From Galerina marginata (Eukaryota > Basidiomycota > Agaricomycetes > Agaricales > Galerinaceae), in assembly GCA_023014335.1 (NCBI GenBank), contig JAECYW010000002.1, positions 2,356,001 through 2,420,000 on the forward strand: 64,000 nt of DNA, written 5' to 3'. Below the pieces are notes generated by a model that was not told where the DNA came from, did not search any database, and saw only the letters and a list, made by a program, of their open reading frames with translations. Both the position numbers and the translations under genes were made by a program. This document shows positions 9,775 to 21,568 of this stretch, in pieces (the first letter of the stretch is position 1; each line of letters opens with the position of its first letter).

Positions 9775-12023
9775 TTAGAGTTTTGCTGGAAAATATGGTT
9801 GCCAGTCCACTCTTTGGACCTAAAAATAAATGAGTTTAAGAAACATTCCACCTTTTATGGCCTACCATTTCAGGGCGCAAATCCTCAATTTTAGAAGCGC
9901 CAAGGAGCCTCATTGTCGTTAGCATTTCGCGCCTTAAAATCTCGATAACTTTCGAGACCCCAGCTGCACCATATGCCTAGGAATAGATAAATTTAGCACA
10001 CTGATCGCAGTAGCTTCGAGAAATGGGTGTCTACACTTTGGGAATAAAGGAAGGGGCGACCGAGCCCGACGGCTCTAGCTCCCAAACAGACCGCCTTCAC
10101 TATATCTGAGCAGAGTATTAGTTGAAAGCCAACACCACATGAAAATACATACCAGTTCCTCGCCGGACACCACCTAGAGGGTGGTAAATTTTCTTGCTAT
10201 GATTGTAACAGGTAAACTTGACTCACCATCAATATACACTACCGACTTTGAGGTCAGACAAAAAACAAAGCAAAACACGATGCACACCTTCGACTTTATC
10301 GAATACATCAGGTCGTTGTTTCCGGAGCGAATTTAAAACCTCCATGGGTGGCAGGGAACTTCACGAGACACGTCAGATACCTGTCACAAGAATAAGGGAA
10401 ACACTGACTAATCCAATTGCCTCCCTGGAAGATAAATTTCTTTCATCGCAAAAAGAAAGACAGACAAAAAAAAAGGTTTACCTCCATGATTTGAAAGAAG
10501 GATTCCGTCGACGTTGGCTTCCGCTGCGAGCACAGCATCCTGAAACGAATTTCATGAAGGTAACCGAAACGAGTAAAAACCAGCAAACCTCCACGGATAG
10601 TATACCTGGAAGGCTTTAATTCAGATTCTAAAGCCAAAATGATTTACGGAAAATTGACCTTTGATGACAATTGGCAGTTTGGAGATTCTTCGTAGCCATG
10701 GTATGGTCTGTCGGAAAATTGACTTCCTAATATCTTGGGAGAATACAAGCGACCACGCACTCTTTCCCAAGTCATGTCTCTGTCATCGTTAGCAATTAAT
10801 GCTCCCGCTGTTCCGAAAATATTGACATCTTTCTCCAACTTATCGTTATCTTCGACCTGGTAATAGACTGGCCCTGTTTCCTGCTCTTCTAACACCCATG
10901 GACTTCGTATGTCCCGTTCACGGTTTCCTGCGACAATGGCATCCACTGTCAAGAAGATAGCCTTGTATCCCAGATTTTCTATGTCGCGTACGCGTTGCTC
11001 TGCTATACCATCGTTACGATGCTTGTACAGTTGGAAAAAAAGGGTTTGGGATTGATCAGCGGACTCCATAATTGAACCTGGAGACAGGGAAGCATTGGAT
11101 GAGACCATTTGAATGATCCCTTCTTTAAAGGCGCCTTTTGTGATGTTCAATTCGCCTGAATGCCGGTGAGAAGCTGCCAGATTCGTAATACGATAATCAA
11201 GTTACCGTCTGGATGCCCGAGCTTTGCAAGTGCAGCACCGCTGACGAAGACTGGAATTGAAGTCTTGAAACCAAGAATAGTAGTTGAAGGGTCACAATGC
11301 GACACAGGACGCATGACCCTAGCCCGGAAAAAATAGCGGCTGAATGCTCGAGCATTTTCGACATTTGCTGTGAGGGTTTGTTAGTTGATGTCATAGTTTC
11401 CTCATCACTTTCGAACTGTACACATACTTATTTCATCATCTGCGGCTGAAGAATAGTAAGCGAGCGCCTTATGGGACAAGATTTTCTCGGCAACTTTCTG
11501 GCTTTCATTATCAGCAAAACGACACAGGCAGAAATAGATAAATCGAAAATGACCTCCATATCCATAAGATTCAGGATTCTGGCCAACGGAGGCATCTTTT
11601 TTCGAGCCTGCTCCACTCTTAGTTCGTCCTTTGTCTTCCTGGTATTCATCTTTTCCTCCGATATCGCATCGATAGCTTCAACATTCAAGGATCCAAGATG
11701 TTTTGAGAGCGGAAGGTATTTATCAAGAGCATCGGGGGGATGTATTGGCTCATAAACCGACGTAGCATCACGTCCTCCATATTTAAGAATAATGTCTGTG
11801 CCACCGGGGTGCTCCTGGAACGTTTTTATTCGTGCAGGTTCAAAAGGTTCTCAGTGGAATACCCACCGGCAAAAATTCCGTTACGTTGTAGACCTTGTTA
11901 TGGATGATGACCCAACAGGACCTGTGCACGAAATCAGGGTTGGATCTGCTTGGGAAATATGTATATGACGACACACTTTGGGGATTTGTGTTGAGCAACC
12001 TGTTCAAGAGTCCAGGACGACAT
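9775..12023 (-). CDS. CYB2: Cytochrome-b2-type L-lactate dehydrogenase, 16 exons
   Basis: FMN-dependent alpha-hydroxy-acid dehydrogenase fused to a cytochrome b5 domain; the family oxidises L-lactate to pyruvate and passes electrons to cytochrome c. The N-terminal b5 domain has [14 protein letters not shown] with the haem-ligand HPGG. The flavin domain includes [61 protein letters not shown] (catalytic His and Arg) and YIDGGVRRGTDIVKA. Exons (high to low): 12023-11977, 11921-11867, 11814-11554, 11497-11428, 11367-11206, 11155-10761, 10707-10659, 10605-10589, 10539-10482, 10424-10409, 10358-10288, 10238-10227, 10173-10153, 10105-10035, 9976-9866, 9819-9775. They sum to 487 codons (486 residues plus stop). 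No mitochondrial presequence precedes the b5 domain, so location is uncertain. Confidence 0.9.
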
Positions 12024-12292
12024 GGTGGGCAGTGACTAGTGACTAGGTGAGCTGGCCAGAAAACAAAGATTCCAATTGGGACACGAGGCGTTTTCTGTTC
12101 ATTTTAAAATGAAAGATGTGGGGCATTTCCCACCAAATCTCCGGCTCAACACAGCAGGCGGTCCGGCGGATGCCGGAAGGGCCACATTTCACGTGACGTC
12201 GTGTTGCTTGTTCATGTTATAACTCGAACCGTGCATGGACGGCATGCACCAGTGACCACACAATTGACCATTACCCTTGACCAGTCTCTCCA
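12024..12292. promoter_or_regulatory. Shared divergent promoter, CYB2-like / SAP gene
   Basis: The two start codons (12023 minus, 12293 plus) face away from each other across 269 bp, so both promoters must lie here. The stretch contains CACGTGACGTCGTG at about 12190, which combines an E-box-like CACGTG with a CRE-like TGACGTCG. Binding is inferred from the motifs only. Confidence 0.45.
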
Positions 12293-14519
12293 ATGGCCCC
12301 CCTTCCCAGCAGGAAATCCCTGGAATCGATGAAAAGAGTCGATCTACAAAAGATTTGCAAGGTAAACCTGTCCTATATTCTTTCCATACCTCGTAACGCA
12401 TATTGCGCATAGGACTACGGTGTTAGGGCAAATCTGAAATCTGAAGCGTTGATTGATTTGTTGCTCGATACACAGTATGTTTTCTCGCGGAGGTACGGAG
12501 AACTTATCATAAAATTTCGAAGGTCAACACCACCTCCCCAACCAGCTCGAAGATCTGTTTCGACGAGATTGTCAAGCACTAAAGCAGGTCCAAGCCGAGT
12601 TTCATCGATGATAGTGCATGACATCAGCGAAGAAGAAGACGACGCAGACCCGGAAAATCCTCCGCCTGAAGAAGAAAATCCCACCATTCTGCCTAATCGA
12701 ACTCGCAAAGCTAAGGAACTGCAGACACGTCTTGGAGTTGGAAAACCAGTGGTGGCCGGGGGACAGGGTCCCCGAGCAGTTACAAGGTCCTCTGGTTCCT
12801 CGAGAGCGAAGCTTGCGAAGTCAAGCAGAAGTTTGAAGCCCAAAGAGTCTACAATTGAAGAAGGTTTGCTTATTCGTTTACTGCTATATGGCATTCAACC
12901 AATACCCCTTCAGAGTCAGAAACAGGAAGCGCCACGGTGAAAGGTCAGTTGATCGTACCACACCCTGATAGATGGAAAGCAGGATACTCAAAGACATGAT
13001 ACTACCAGTAAACCACGAAGGCAGCCCATCGTCCCACGACCCTCAAATCAGCATACAGACCGCAAATACGACGAGTAATGGGCATGAAAGAGTAAATGTC
13101 CAACGGCTTATCGAAGACGCCGTATGTTTTTAACACTTTTTTGAAGACCACGTTTGACGGAACTTCGGACAGATTTACCCACTCCAGGCTCAAATACGCA
13201 CCCTTACATTAGAAGTGGATCAAATCCAAACGATCAAGTCAGACATTGCAGGACTACAGGTGCAAGTCGCCGATGTTTGCAAGGCACAGGAAGATTTGCA
13301 TGCGGAATTCGCAGCCCTCCACGATTTATCTGACCTCGTTGTATCTCTTAAGGACGAAATCAAGCAATTAAAGGAAGGTGTCTCATCAAATCATGCGCCA
13401 TCCACACCTTCAACACCTAAATCGAAGACTGGCCAGGGAAAACAGTTTATGTGAGCCGCACTTCATTTCCCTTCTGTCACTGATCTCTAACACATTTCCA
13501 GCGGATTTGGGCTACCATCTGCCTTCAGGAACTCAACTGCTCCTCTTCCGGCAGGCGGAAGAAACTCACAGTCTCTTCCAGTGGCAGCACAGAGTACGCT
13601 TGGCAAACGTCATCGGGGTTCCACAGAAAGCGATATTACAGGTGTCGTAGAAGAAGGCCAGGAAGATGAATATTCGGAAAATGAACTGACAAAGAAGGTT
13701 ATTCGCCCTACCAAGAAAAGACCAAGAATGGCAAAGGATGGTGACTCTACGGTTGGAAAGTCACAGATAGCAAGTTCTAGCCGTGTTCTCTTGGATCCAG
13801 AGGACGATGAACCACAGATTGATTCCTCATCGTCGAATCGTGTAGTTCCATCCTTCACCGTTTTCAGGAGTTCAGAAGAGCCCTCGGATTTTATCGACCC
13901 GCCTCCTCCAACTGATCATCTCCCCGATTTTTTTCAAGAGGAGTCTCCTCCGAATACCAATCCGCGGGGGACGAGATCTACGAGTGGAGTGCCAACGAGC
14001 TCAGCCAATGCAGTGGAAAATCAGCCACACCCTTTCGGTTTTTCTTTCCTCCCGACCTCTTCCGTCCTTCAGAGTTCGATGTACATGCCCAGTTTTCCAT
14101 ACCCAGAACCCCCTCAATCACCGTCGCCGGCTGGACCAAGTACAGGTACTTTCTTGGGCCGACACCATGATGAACGAACGGACATCTTCAAATCATTTGG
14201 TCTTCCTTCTCCACTAAGATCGACCAGTCGACGCTATGGAAGCTTACAAGAAGACCGGGGGGGGTTCGTCAATCCAGCTGCATTGTCGCAGGAAACCTCC
14301 AGTCGGCAAAGAGAACCCTCGAGCAATGATGTCGCTGCCGGACTTGGTCTTACAGCAGTTCGCACGGCCTCCTCCTCTGAAGCAACATCTGAACTGATCG
14401 CGGACGCACCTACCAGTAAAAGAACAATGTATGGAACTGAGCTCGAAAGTGATACCCGTTTCGGTGATTTTGGTGTTGAAGGTGTAGCATCAGGTTTTTG
14501 GACAAATGGGAAATTTTGA
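12293..14519 (+). CDS. SAP-domain protein with central coiled coil
   Basis: Probably a nuclear, chromatin- or nucleic-acid-associated protein. Seven exons (12293-12361, 12413-12474, 12523-12863, 12914-12943, 12994-13121, 13173-13450, 13502-14519) close to 641 residues. Residues ~9-43 form a SAP motif: ESMKRVDLQKICKDYGV, then LKSEALIDLLLD, produced only by joining exons 1 and 2. An acidic/Pro segment and a basic stretch follow, then a coiled coil (QIQTIKSDIAGLQVQVADV through VVSLKDEIKQLKEG). The C-terminal half is Ser/Pro-rich with KKRPR-type nuclear signals. Intron 12475-12522 is 48 nt with no stop, so retention would keep the frame. I know no named orthologue. Confidence 0.8.
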
Positions 14520-14744
14520 TATGTATGTTGTGGTTAGCCATTGTGAAAGCAATTTTCTAAAGTTCATGTCTGTACTGTAGCAGCGAAGGACTACATACTT
14601 CATTTCCTGCTCTACTCGAGTAAGTAGGATTATTAGGTGTAAAATGCTGAACTCCATCTATCCATCCTATATGGATGGAACAAATGATATCACCTCAGCA
14701 TACAGCAATTCTGATGACAGGAAAAACATTAAGAATTGCTCCAA

Positions 14745-16215
<1,471 letters not shown>

Positions 16216-16584
16216 TGAATGATTAGATGGATGTGCTGACCGATGTGATACCATTTACCATTTCATCGTTCGTGCCAGCGCCGCGAACAATGCACGAATG
16301 CACGATAGAACAATAATAATATGAACTGGTAAAAATACAACACGGCTGTCATTGTTGCTACATAACTCGGATCTTTTGTTGCTTGATGGCAGTCATGTGC
16401 GTTGTCAGGGACCGCACAAATAGCTCTACTTGAACAATCCATCTTTTTTCACCTCATTCCTTCCCCCCTCCATCTCCTTTGTTCTCCTCAGGCTCTTCTC
16501 TTGTCTGCTTTCTTTCCGCTCGCTGTGCTCGAGGCGCTACTTACGTTCTTTAGTAAACCACAACCTACTTTCATATCGCTAGCG
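16216..16584. other. Intergenic, upstream of the cupredoxin gene
   Basis: The right half (from about 16440) is CT-rich, as in a strong fungal promoter or 5' leader. A frame open from 16402 runs into the cupredoxin start but lacks a signal-peptide-like N-terminus there. No other gene is seen. Confidence 0.5.
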
Positions 16585-18061
16585 ATGTTTGCTTTCTCTC
16601 TGGGCCTGGCTCTTTTGCCCCTCATCTCGGCTACCGTCATCGACATCCAGGTTGGAGCTGGTGGAAATTTAGCTTACTCGCCAGAAGCTATTGTGAGTCA
16701 ATTTGGTCGTGTCCTAATTCATTACCAACTGAAGACTCCTTTAGTCTGCTAAACCCGGCGATCAAGTGGTTTTCCATTTCCATGCTAAGAACCACACAGT
16801 CACTCAGTCGTCATTTGCTGATCCCTGTGGAAAGAAAGATGGAGGAATAAACTCAGGATTGTCAGCTAAGCAATTTGGTGGCTCCTTAGTATTATATTAA
16901 TGTTTTCATTCAGCCAACCCGTCCCTGCCAATCAGACGGATAACCTTCCAACATTTACTGTTACGGTTAACGACGTGCGTTGAAATTCCACCAATGTGAA
17001 ACTTAATAATTTAGCAACAATTCTTATGTTAGACGAATCCCATTTGGGTATACTGCGCCCAGGCTGCTAAGACACCCGCCAGCCATTGCGGTGCTGGGAT
17101 GGTCTTCGCCATCAACTGCGGTGCAGACGGTGCTCCCAACTCGTTCACGAATTTCAAGAGTTCCGCACTTGCTATTGGTGCCAGCCTCAAGGCTGCTGCT
17201 TCTGCGACTCCAGCTGCTGGTGGTGCTGACGCTGCCTTCACAACGGCCGCCTATGGAGGCTATACCATCCCTCCTGCACCAGAAGTGACGCCCGTCACTC
17301 AAGTCATCACCCTCGGATCGACGTCAACCTGGACTACCACCTACGCTTCCTACCCTGGTTCGCCTGCGGCTACTCCCGCTTCTGCTGAAGGCGCCGTTCA
17401 CACGGTCATTGTTGGTGGGGTTGGAAAACTTACCTTCGATCCACCTTTCGTCTCGGCTCTTCCCCGTGACACTGTTGTCTTCGAGTTGTACGTCATATCG
17501 TAATTCAGCTTGTTATTTTATCCTAATTGTCAATCCTTTTTAAACAGCCACCAGAAGAATCATACCGTAACCCAGTCTTCCTTTGATGACCCCTGTCGTA
17601 AGCTCAACAACAACGGTGTCACTGGCTTTGACTCTGGATTGTGAGCTTCTCGTGCTCCTATTAATTAACGATTAAACTAAAAAGAGCTCAGCATGCCTGT
17701 TCCCGACGACGCGACCACGTTCCCTACTTGGAATTTCACCGTCACCGATACCTCCCCGGTTTGGGCATACTGCCGCCAGCAGACTCCTTCCAGTCACTGT
17801 GGTGCAGGCATGGTATTGTGAGTGTTGGTATTCTGTTACGAAATTATGTCCATTAATAGTTCGATAGCGCCATCAACTCTGTGGAAACAGTCTACGCGGA
17901 ACTTTGCTGCCTTCCAAAATGTAGCAAAGGCTCTTAATGGAACGGCCGTCGCCGCTGTTGTTCCTTCAACGACACCGTCAGCCAGCAATGCAGCTTCCCT
18001 CAAGCTTGGAGGTGCCAGCATCTCAATACTCATGGCTGCCCTGGTTGGTTCTCTTATATAA
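16585..18061 (+). CDS. Two-domain cupredoxin-like GPI-anchored protein
   Basis: Predicted extracellular blue-copper-like cell-surface protein. It starts with a signal peptide (MFAFSLGLALLPLISA). Domain 1 has FHAKNHTVTQSSFADPC, WVYCAQ and SHCGAGMVF; domain 2 has HQKNHTVTQSSFDDPC, WAYCRQ and SHCGAGM. In both, the His, Cys, His, Met pattern fits type-1 copper ligands. The C-terminus is a Ser/Thr/Ala region plus hydrophobic tail (GASISILMAALVGSLI), as in GPI-anchored proteins. Exons: 16585-16692, 16745-16860, 16914-16974, 17033-17487, 17548-17640, 17692-17812 or 17817, then the last exon. The expected junction (17817/17868, restoring FAIN) shifts frame near 17890 and stops at 17937. Splicing 17812 to 17891 keeps the GPI tail and gives 374 residues. 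A one-base insertion near 17890 is the other explanation. Confidence 0.8.
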
Positions 18062-18385
18062 ACCGTATTCCGTTATCCACTGGTGGTTAGTTCCGTAACG
18101 TTTTTCATGAAATTGGGACATTGTCTTGACGATAGAGCTAGTTCTCGGACATTATTTTACTTCCATTTCGGCCTGGACATATGCCGAACATACCCTTTCA
18201 TTTTGATACTTGTATACCTGGTATAAATACTGCTGAAGGATTCGAGGTGTCCTTGCAAGATATAGCAATAGCAAATATATATATACCACGACTACAATGA
18301 GTGATATGGTGAAGGGACAAGCCAAGACCAGGATGTTGAGATAACCAGTTGAACATGACAAATATGCAAGATTGTGCCCACTGTG
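18062..18385. other. Intergenic, convergent 3' flanks
   Basis: This lies between the cupredoxin stop and the CBF5 tail. It holds an AT-rich stretch with a short TA run near 18271-18290. No gene is supported. Confidence 0.5.
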
Positions 18386-20153
18386 TTACTCTCCACCCAT
18401 GGACTCGCGAGCTTTTTTCTCCTTTTTCAATTTCTTCCTTTCCCGTCGGCCATCATCGTCTTCAACGACAGCGCTATCATTAGTCTCCTTCTCCTCCTTT
18501 TCTTTCTTCTCCTTCTTCCGTCGCTTTCTTTCCACCCTTTCAGCATCAGCATTCAGCATCCCCGGCCTCCGTGATAGGGTGTGATTCAGCTTCAGGGACC
18601 TCTGATTTTCGCTTCCGTTTCTTCTCCTTTTCTTCTTTCTTGGCGAGCTCTTCAGAAACACTTGAAGGGCCAGGCTGTGGTTCGGCAGCAGGTTCGGCAG
18701 CTACAGACTTTGAAGCCCCGTCACGGGTGTAGTCAACGTAATCCTTATTCCACTCTGCGGGCGTCACACCCTCCAGTTTCTCGCCGTGCTTGCCAAGTCT
18801 TCCGTCCTTGACCATTTTCTTCTTCTGAAGGGCGATCGGTCCAAGGCCCCATCGACGAGGATAGGTGTCGCGCTCCATGATACACCTCTTGACCTTAGCA
18901 ACAACCCCATGATCACAAGTTGCAAGTTCGACTGTAGACATCTGTGCAATGGCCAGGGCAATGGCCTCACCTAAATTTATATGTAAATATAAAGAGGATG
19001 ACACGAATATCATTCCATACCTTTAGTTGTCATCAAAACAACCTCTTCATTCAAGAGAAATGTCGGCCTCGTAACGCAGAAGTCCAGGTATCATGAGTTT
19101 TGCACCATAGCACACTGCGTTAACGGCACTATCTTTCACGACGATACGCTTGTATCCAATCATCAAACATTCCAAAGGCTTGATGACGCGACGCAGGTAT
19201 GACTCTTTTTAAAAGAAAAACTGCGGCTGAGATGTGCTGGAAAGAAGTGGAGAGTAAGACTCACCATCTCTCGTGTTGTCGTACAAGCCACTGAGCGTCC
19301 ATAACATCATGCATAGTCACCATGTCATCGTTTTCTGACATCGCACCACTTCTGACGCGACGGAGCTCCTGCATATGTCCGCCAACACCTAGGACGAGAC
19401 CGAGATGGACGCAGAGAGTACGAATATACGTTCCAGCCTCGCACGATACCCAGAACACACCAAGATTTCGTTTCTCGTCAAACTCGAGTAATTTTGACTC
19501 GTGAATGGTTCGTATACGTAGTTGACGCTTGACGGCAGAGATTAGAGGAGGACGTTGGAAGAGAGCCCCAGTCAATGTTTGTAGCGCGCGCGGAAGGGCA
19601 GCGGGATTGGGAAGTCCTGCGTGCAAGCGTAAAACACAAACGTATTCCTTTCCTGCACAGTATTATGGAGTTAGGATGGAAATTTGACGGAGGACACGAA
19701 TACTGACCAGCACCCTGCTGAGACTTGACCAGCCTGGTAGCACGATCTATGCACACAATCAAACAACCTGTGACTTTGGGATCTAAAGTGCCGCTGTGTC
19801 CAGTCTTTTCTACGCGCAAGATGCGCCTTAACCATGCAACGACTTCATGAGAGGAAGGGTTGGAGGGTTTGTCGAGATTTATGACACCTGACCTGGAATA
19901 AAGATCAGAAGAAGCCCAATAAAGCTCCTTTGGCTACACACTTGACATAAGATACGATGTCGCGCTTCAAAGGACTACATCCCGATGGAATGGGGGTGAA
20001 GTGACTTGACCGGACCAGCAGTTTATCATAATTTTTAAGGAGGAGGGGCCATTGGGAGGTGTCAAGTGCGGGGGCTGATTTCTCCGACTTTATAGCATAG
20101 TCGCCGTTAAGTTGGGCAGCCGCAACTTGCTCCCTGGTCAATGCAGGAGCCAT
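18386..20153 (-). CDS. CBF5: Dyskerin / CBF5 H/ACA pseudouridine synthase, frame-broken
   Basis: Catalytic subunit of H/ACA snoRNPs, making pseudouridine in rRNA in the nucleolus. The TruB-type core is nearly textbook: [33 protein letters not shown] (catalytic Asp in GTLDP), [68 protein letters not shown], then PUA-region [20 protein letters not shown] and [18 protein letters not shown], then a KKE-rich tail. Introns 19893-19941 and 19653-19707 splice cleanly. Three single-base insertions break the frame: near 19285 (DAQWL to YDNTRD), near 19052 (before [11 protein letters not shown]) and near 18560 (before the KKE tail). As written, the C-terminal frame stops at 18546 and the tail runs out of frame to 18386. 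CBF5 is essential in yeast. Confidence 0.85.
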
Positions 20154-20311
20154 GGTCGTTTTTTGCTCGCCCTCAACACTTTCCTAAATTTGCAATGCCG
20201 CGGCATCTGAAATCCTGGGATCTGCCGGAACCTTATTTCGATTGATGTATAGTGAGTACAACGCATTTTGCTCAGGTCACCCTCCTCGTCAAGACCCGCA
20301 AATCCGTCAAA
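20154..20311. promoter_or_regulatory. Shared divergent promoter, CBF5 / eL22
   Basis: The starts of two ribosome-biogenesis genes are only 158 bp apart on opposite strands. Shared control is therefore likely, though no specific factor site can be named with confidence. Confidence 0.45.
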
Positions 20312-20918
20312 ATGGTTAGTTACAAGCGAGCAAACGCTTTGCTGAGTTATCTTCTCAGTAGGCTAACGCTTTCTCCTTTCTAATCAGCCCAAAGTCGCTG
20401 CTGCAAAGGGTACCTCTACTAAGCACAAATTTGTCATCGATTATTCAAAACCCGCCACCGACGGTGTTTTCGATGGTGCTGATTTCGAAAAATTCCTCCA
20501 CGATCGTATCAAGGTCGAAGGCAAAGCTGGTCAACTTGGCGAGAATGTCAAAGTCGTCCGTGATGGTATGCCTCATGTCCAGCCGCCTACACTTGTTAAC
20601 GGAATTGCTGAATACGATTATACAGGCAATACTAAAATCACTGTGACCTCGTCTATCCCCTTTTCGAAACGATACCTGAAGTATCTTACCAAGAAATTCT
20701 TGAAGAAGAATTCTCTTCGGGACTGGATTCGGTATGGACTCCCTATAAACTTTCTCTGATGTAGACATTTATCGGAGTTTTAGTGTCGTTGCCTCAGGAA
20801 AAGACAGTTATCAGCTCAGATTCTACAATATTGCGTCAGTACCTTGGTCTTTTGCACCAATCGTTTTCTCATCCCTTTGGAATATAGCGGTACTGGGGAT
20901 GAAGAAGACGAGGACTAA
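20312..20918 (+). CDS. RPL22: 60S ribosomal protein eL22
   Basis: Structural protein of the large ribosomal subunit. Five exons (20312-20314, 20388-20565, 20626-20731, 20784-20834, 20888-20918) give 122 residues, the usual family length. The sequence reads [59 protein letters not shown], and an acidic end DEEDED. The first exon is only the ATG, with intron 1 (20315-20387) directly after it, a layout common in fungal ribosomal-protein genes. All junctions are in phase, and the frame breaks seen in CBF5 next door do not extend here. Confidence 0.95.
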
Positions 20919-21568
20919 GGTGTCTTTTGACACTTTCTGCTGGTATGGGAGATTTATACCTCGTGTATAGGATTTGATCGCAATATCGTATATTTGTGCC
21001 CATATCCAACATCTTGAAATCATCGTTCTTATCCCGGACGTTGCCCAGTCGACCTAAATTTTTGTCATATCCTATCGGAAACGCACTACACGAGGAACTA
21101 GGGTGCTGCCAACTATCAGTCCAACATGATTCCTGATTGCCTTTTGTGTACCGTTGACAATTCAACTTCAGTATGATATCCTGGCTTTCGAACTTATAAT
21201 TACCTTTCCTCATCCCTTCGAATAACTCTCAGCGTTGCTGGACCCTTGAAAATCGTATTTCACTTGCAGTGGCTGTTGCGCCGATTGGATGGCTCTTGGA
21301 TTTCATCTGAACAATGTATGAAATTTGAAAGTGAAAAGACCATTCAACTTGTAAGGCAGCGTCGTTGGTTTAGTACCAAACTTGCAAAAGCCAATGGTAG
21401 GGTTGGTGGTAATGAGCGAACTCAAGAGACAGAGGCATGCAACAATTCTTGCTAGGTTATAGTGACTCACCCAAGATACATTGTTCAATGGTATACTTCG
21501 CCCAGCGAGAAATACTATTTCAGTGGCTTGAAATGTGGTTCATCCTTGTCCGCTTATAATTATCGACC
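20919..21568. other. Intergenic, no supported gene
   Basis: Contains the 3' flanks of eL22 (plus) and of the helicase gene (minus), which converge here. Open frames of 60-114 codons exist on both strands but show no family, no splice links and no composition bias. No RNA gene was recognised. Confidence 0.5.

Noticed and set aside
14653..14680. Small hairpin (CCATCC/GGATGG) downstream of the SAP gene
   Set aside because: A six-base stem with a five-base loop in a 3' flank is expected by chance; no terminator function is known for this in fungi.
20869..21213. 114-codon minus-strand frame after eL22
   Set aside because: No family signal, overlaps the last eL22 exon, and contains no plausible partner exons.
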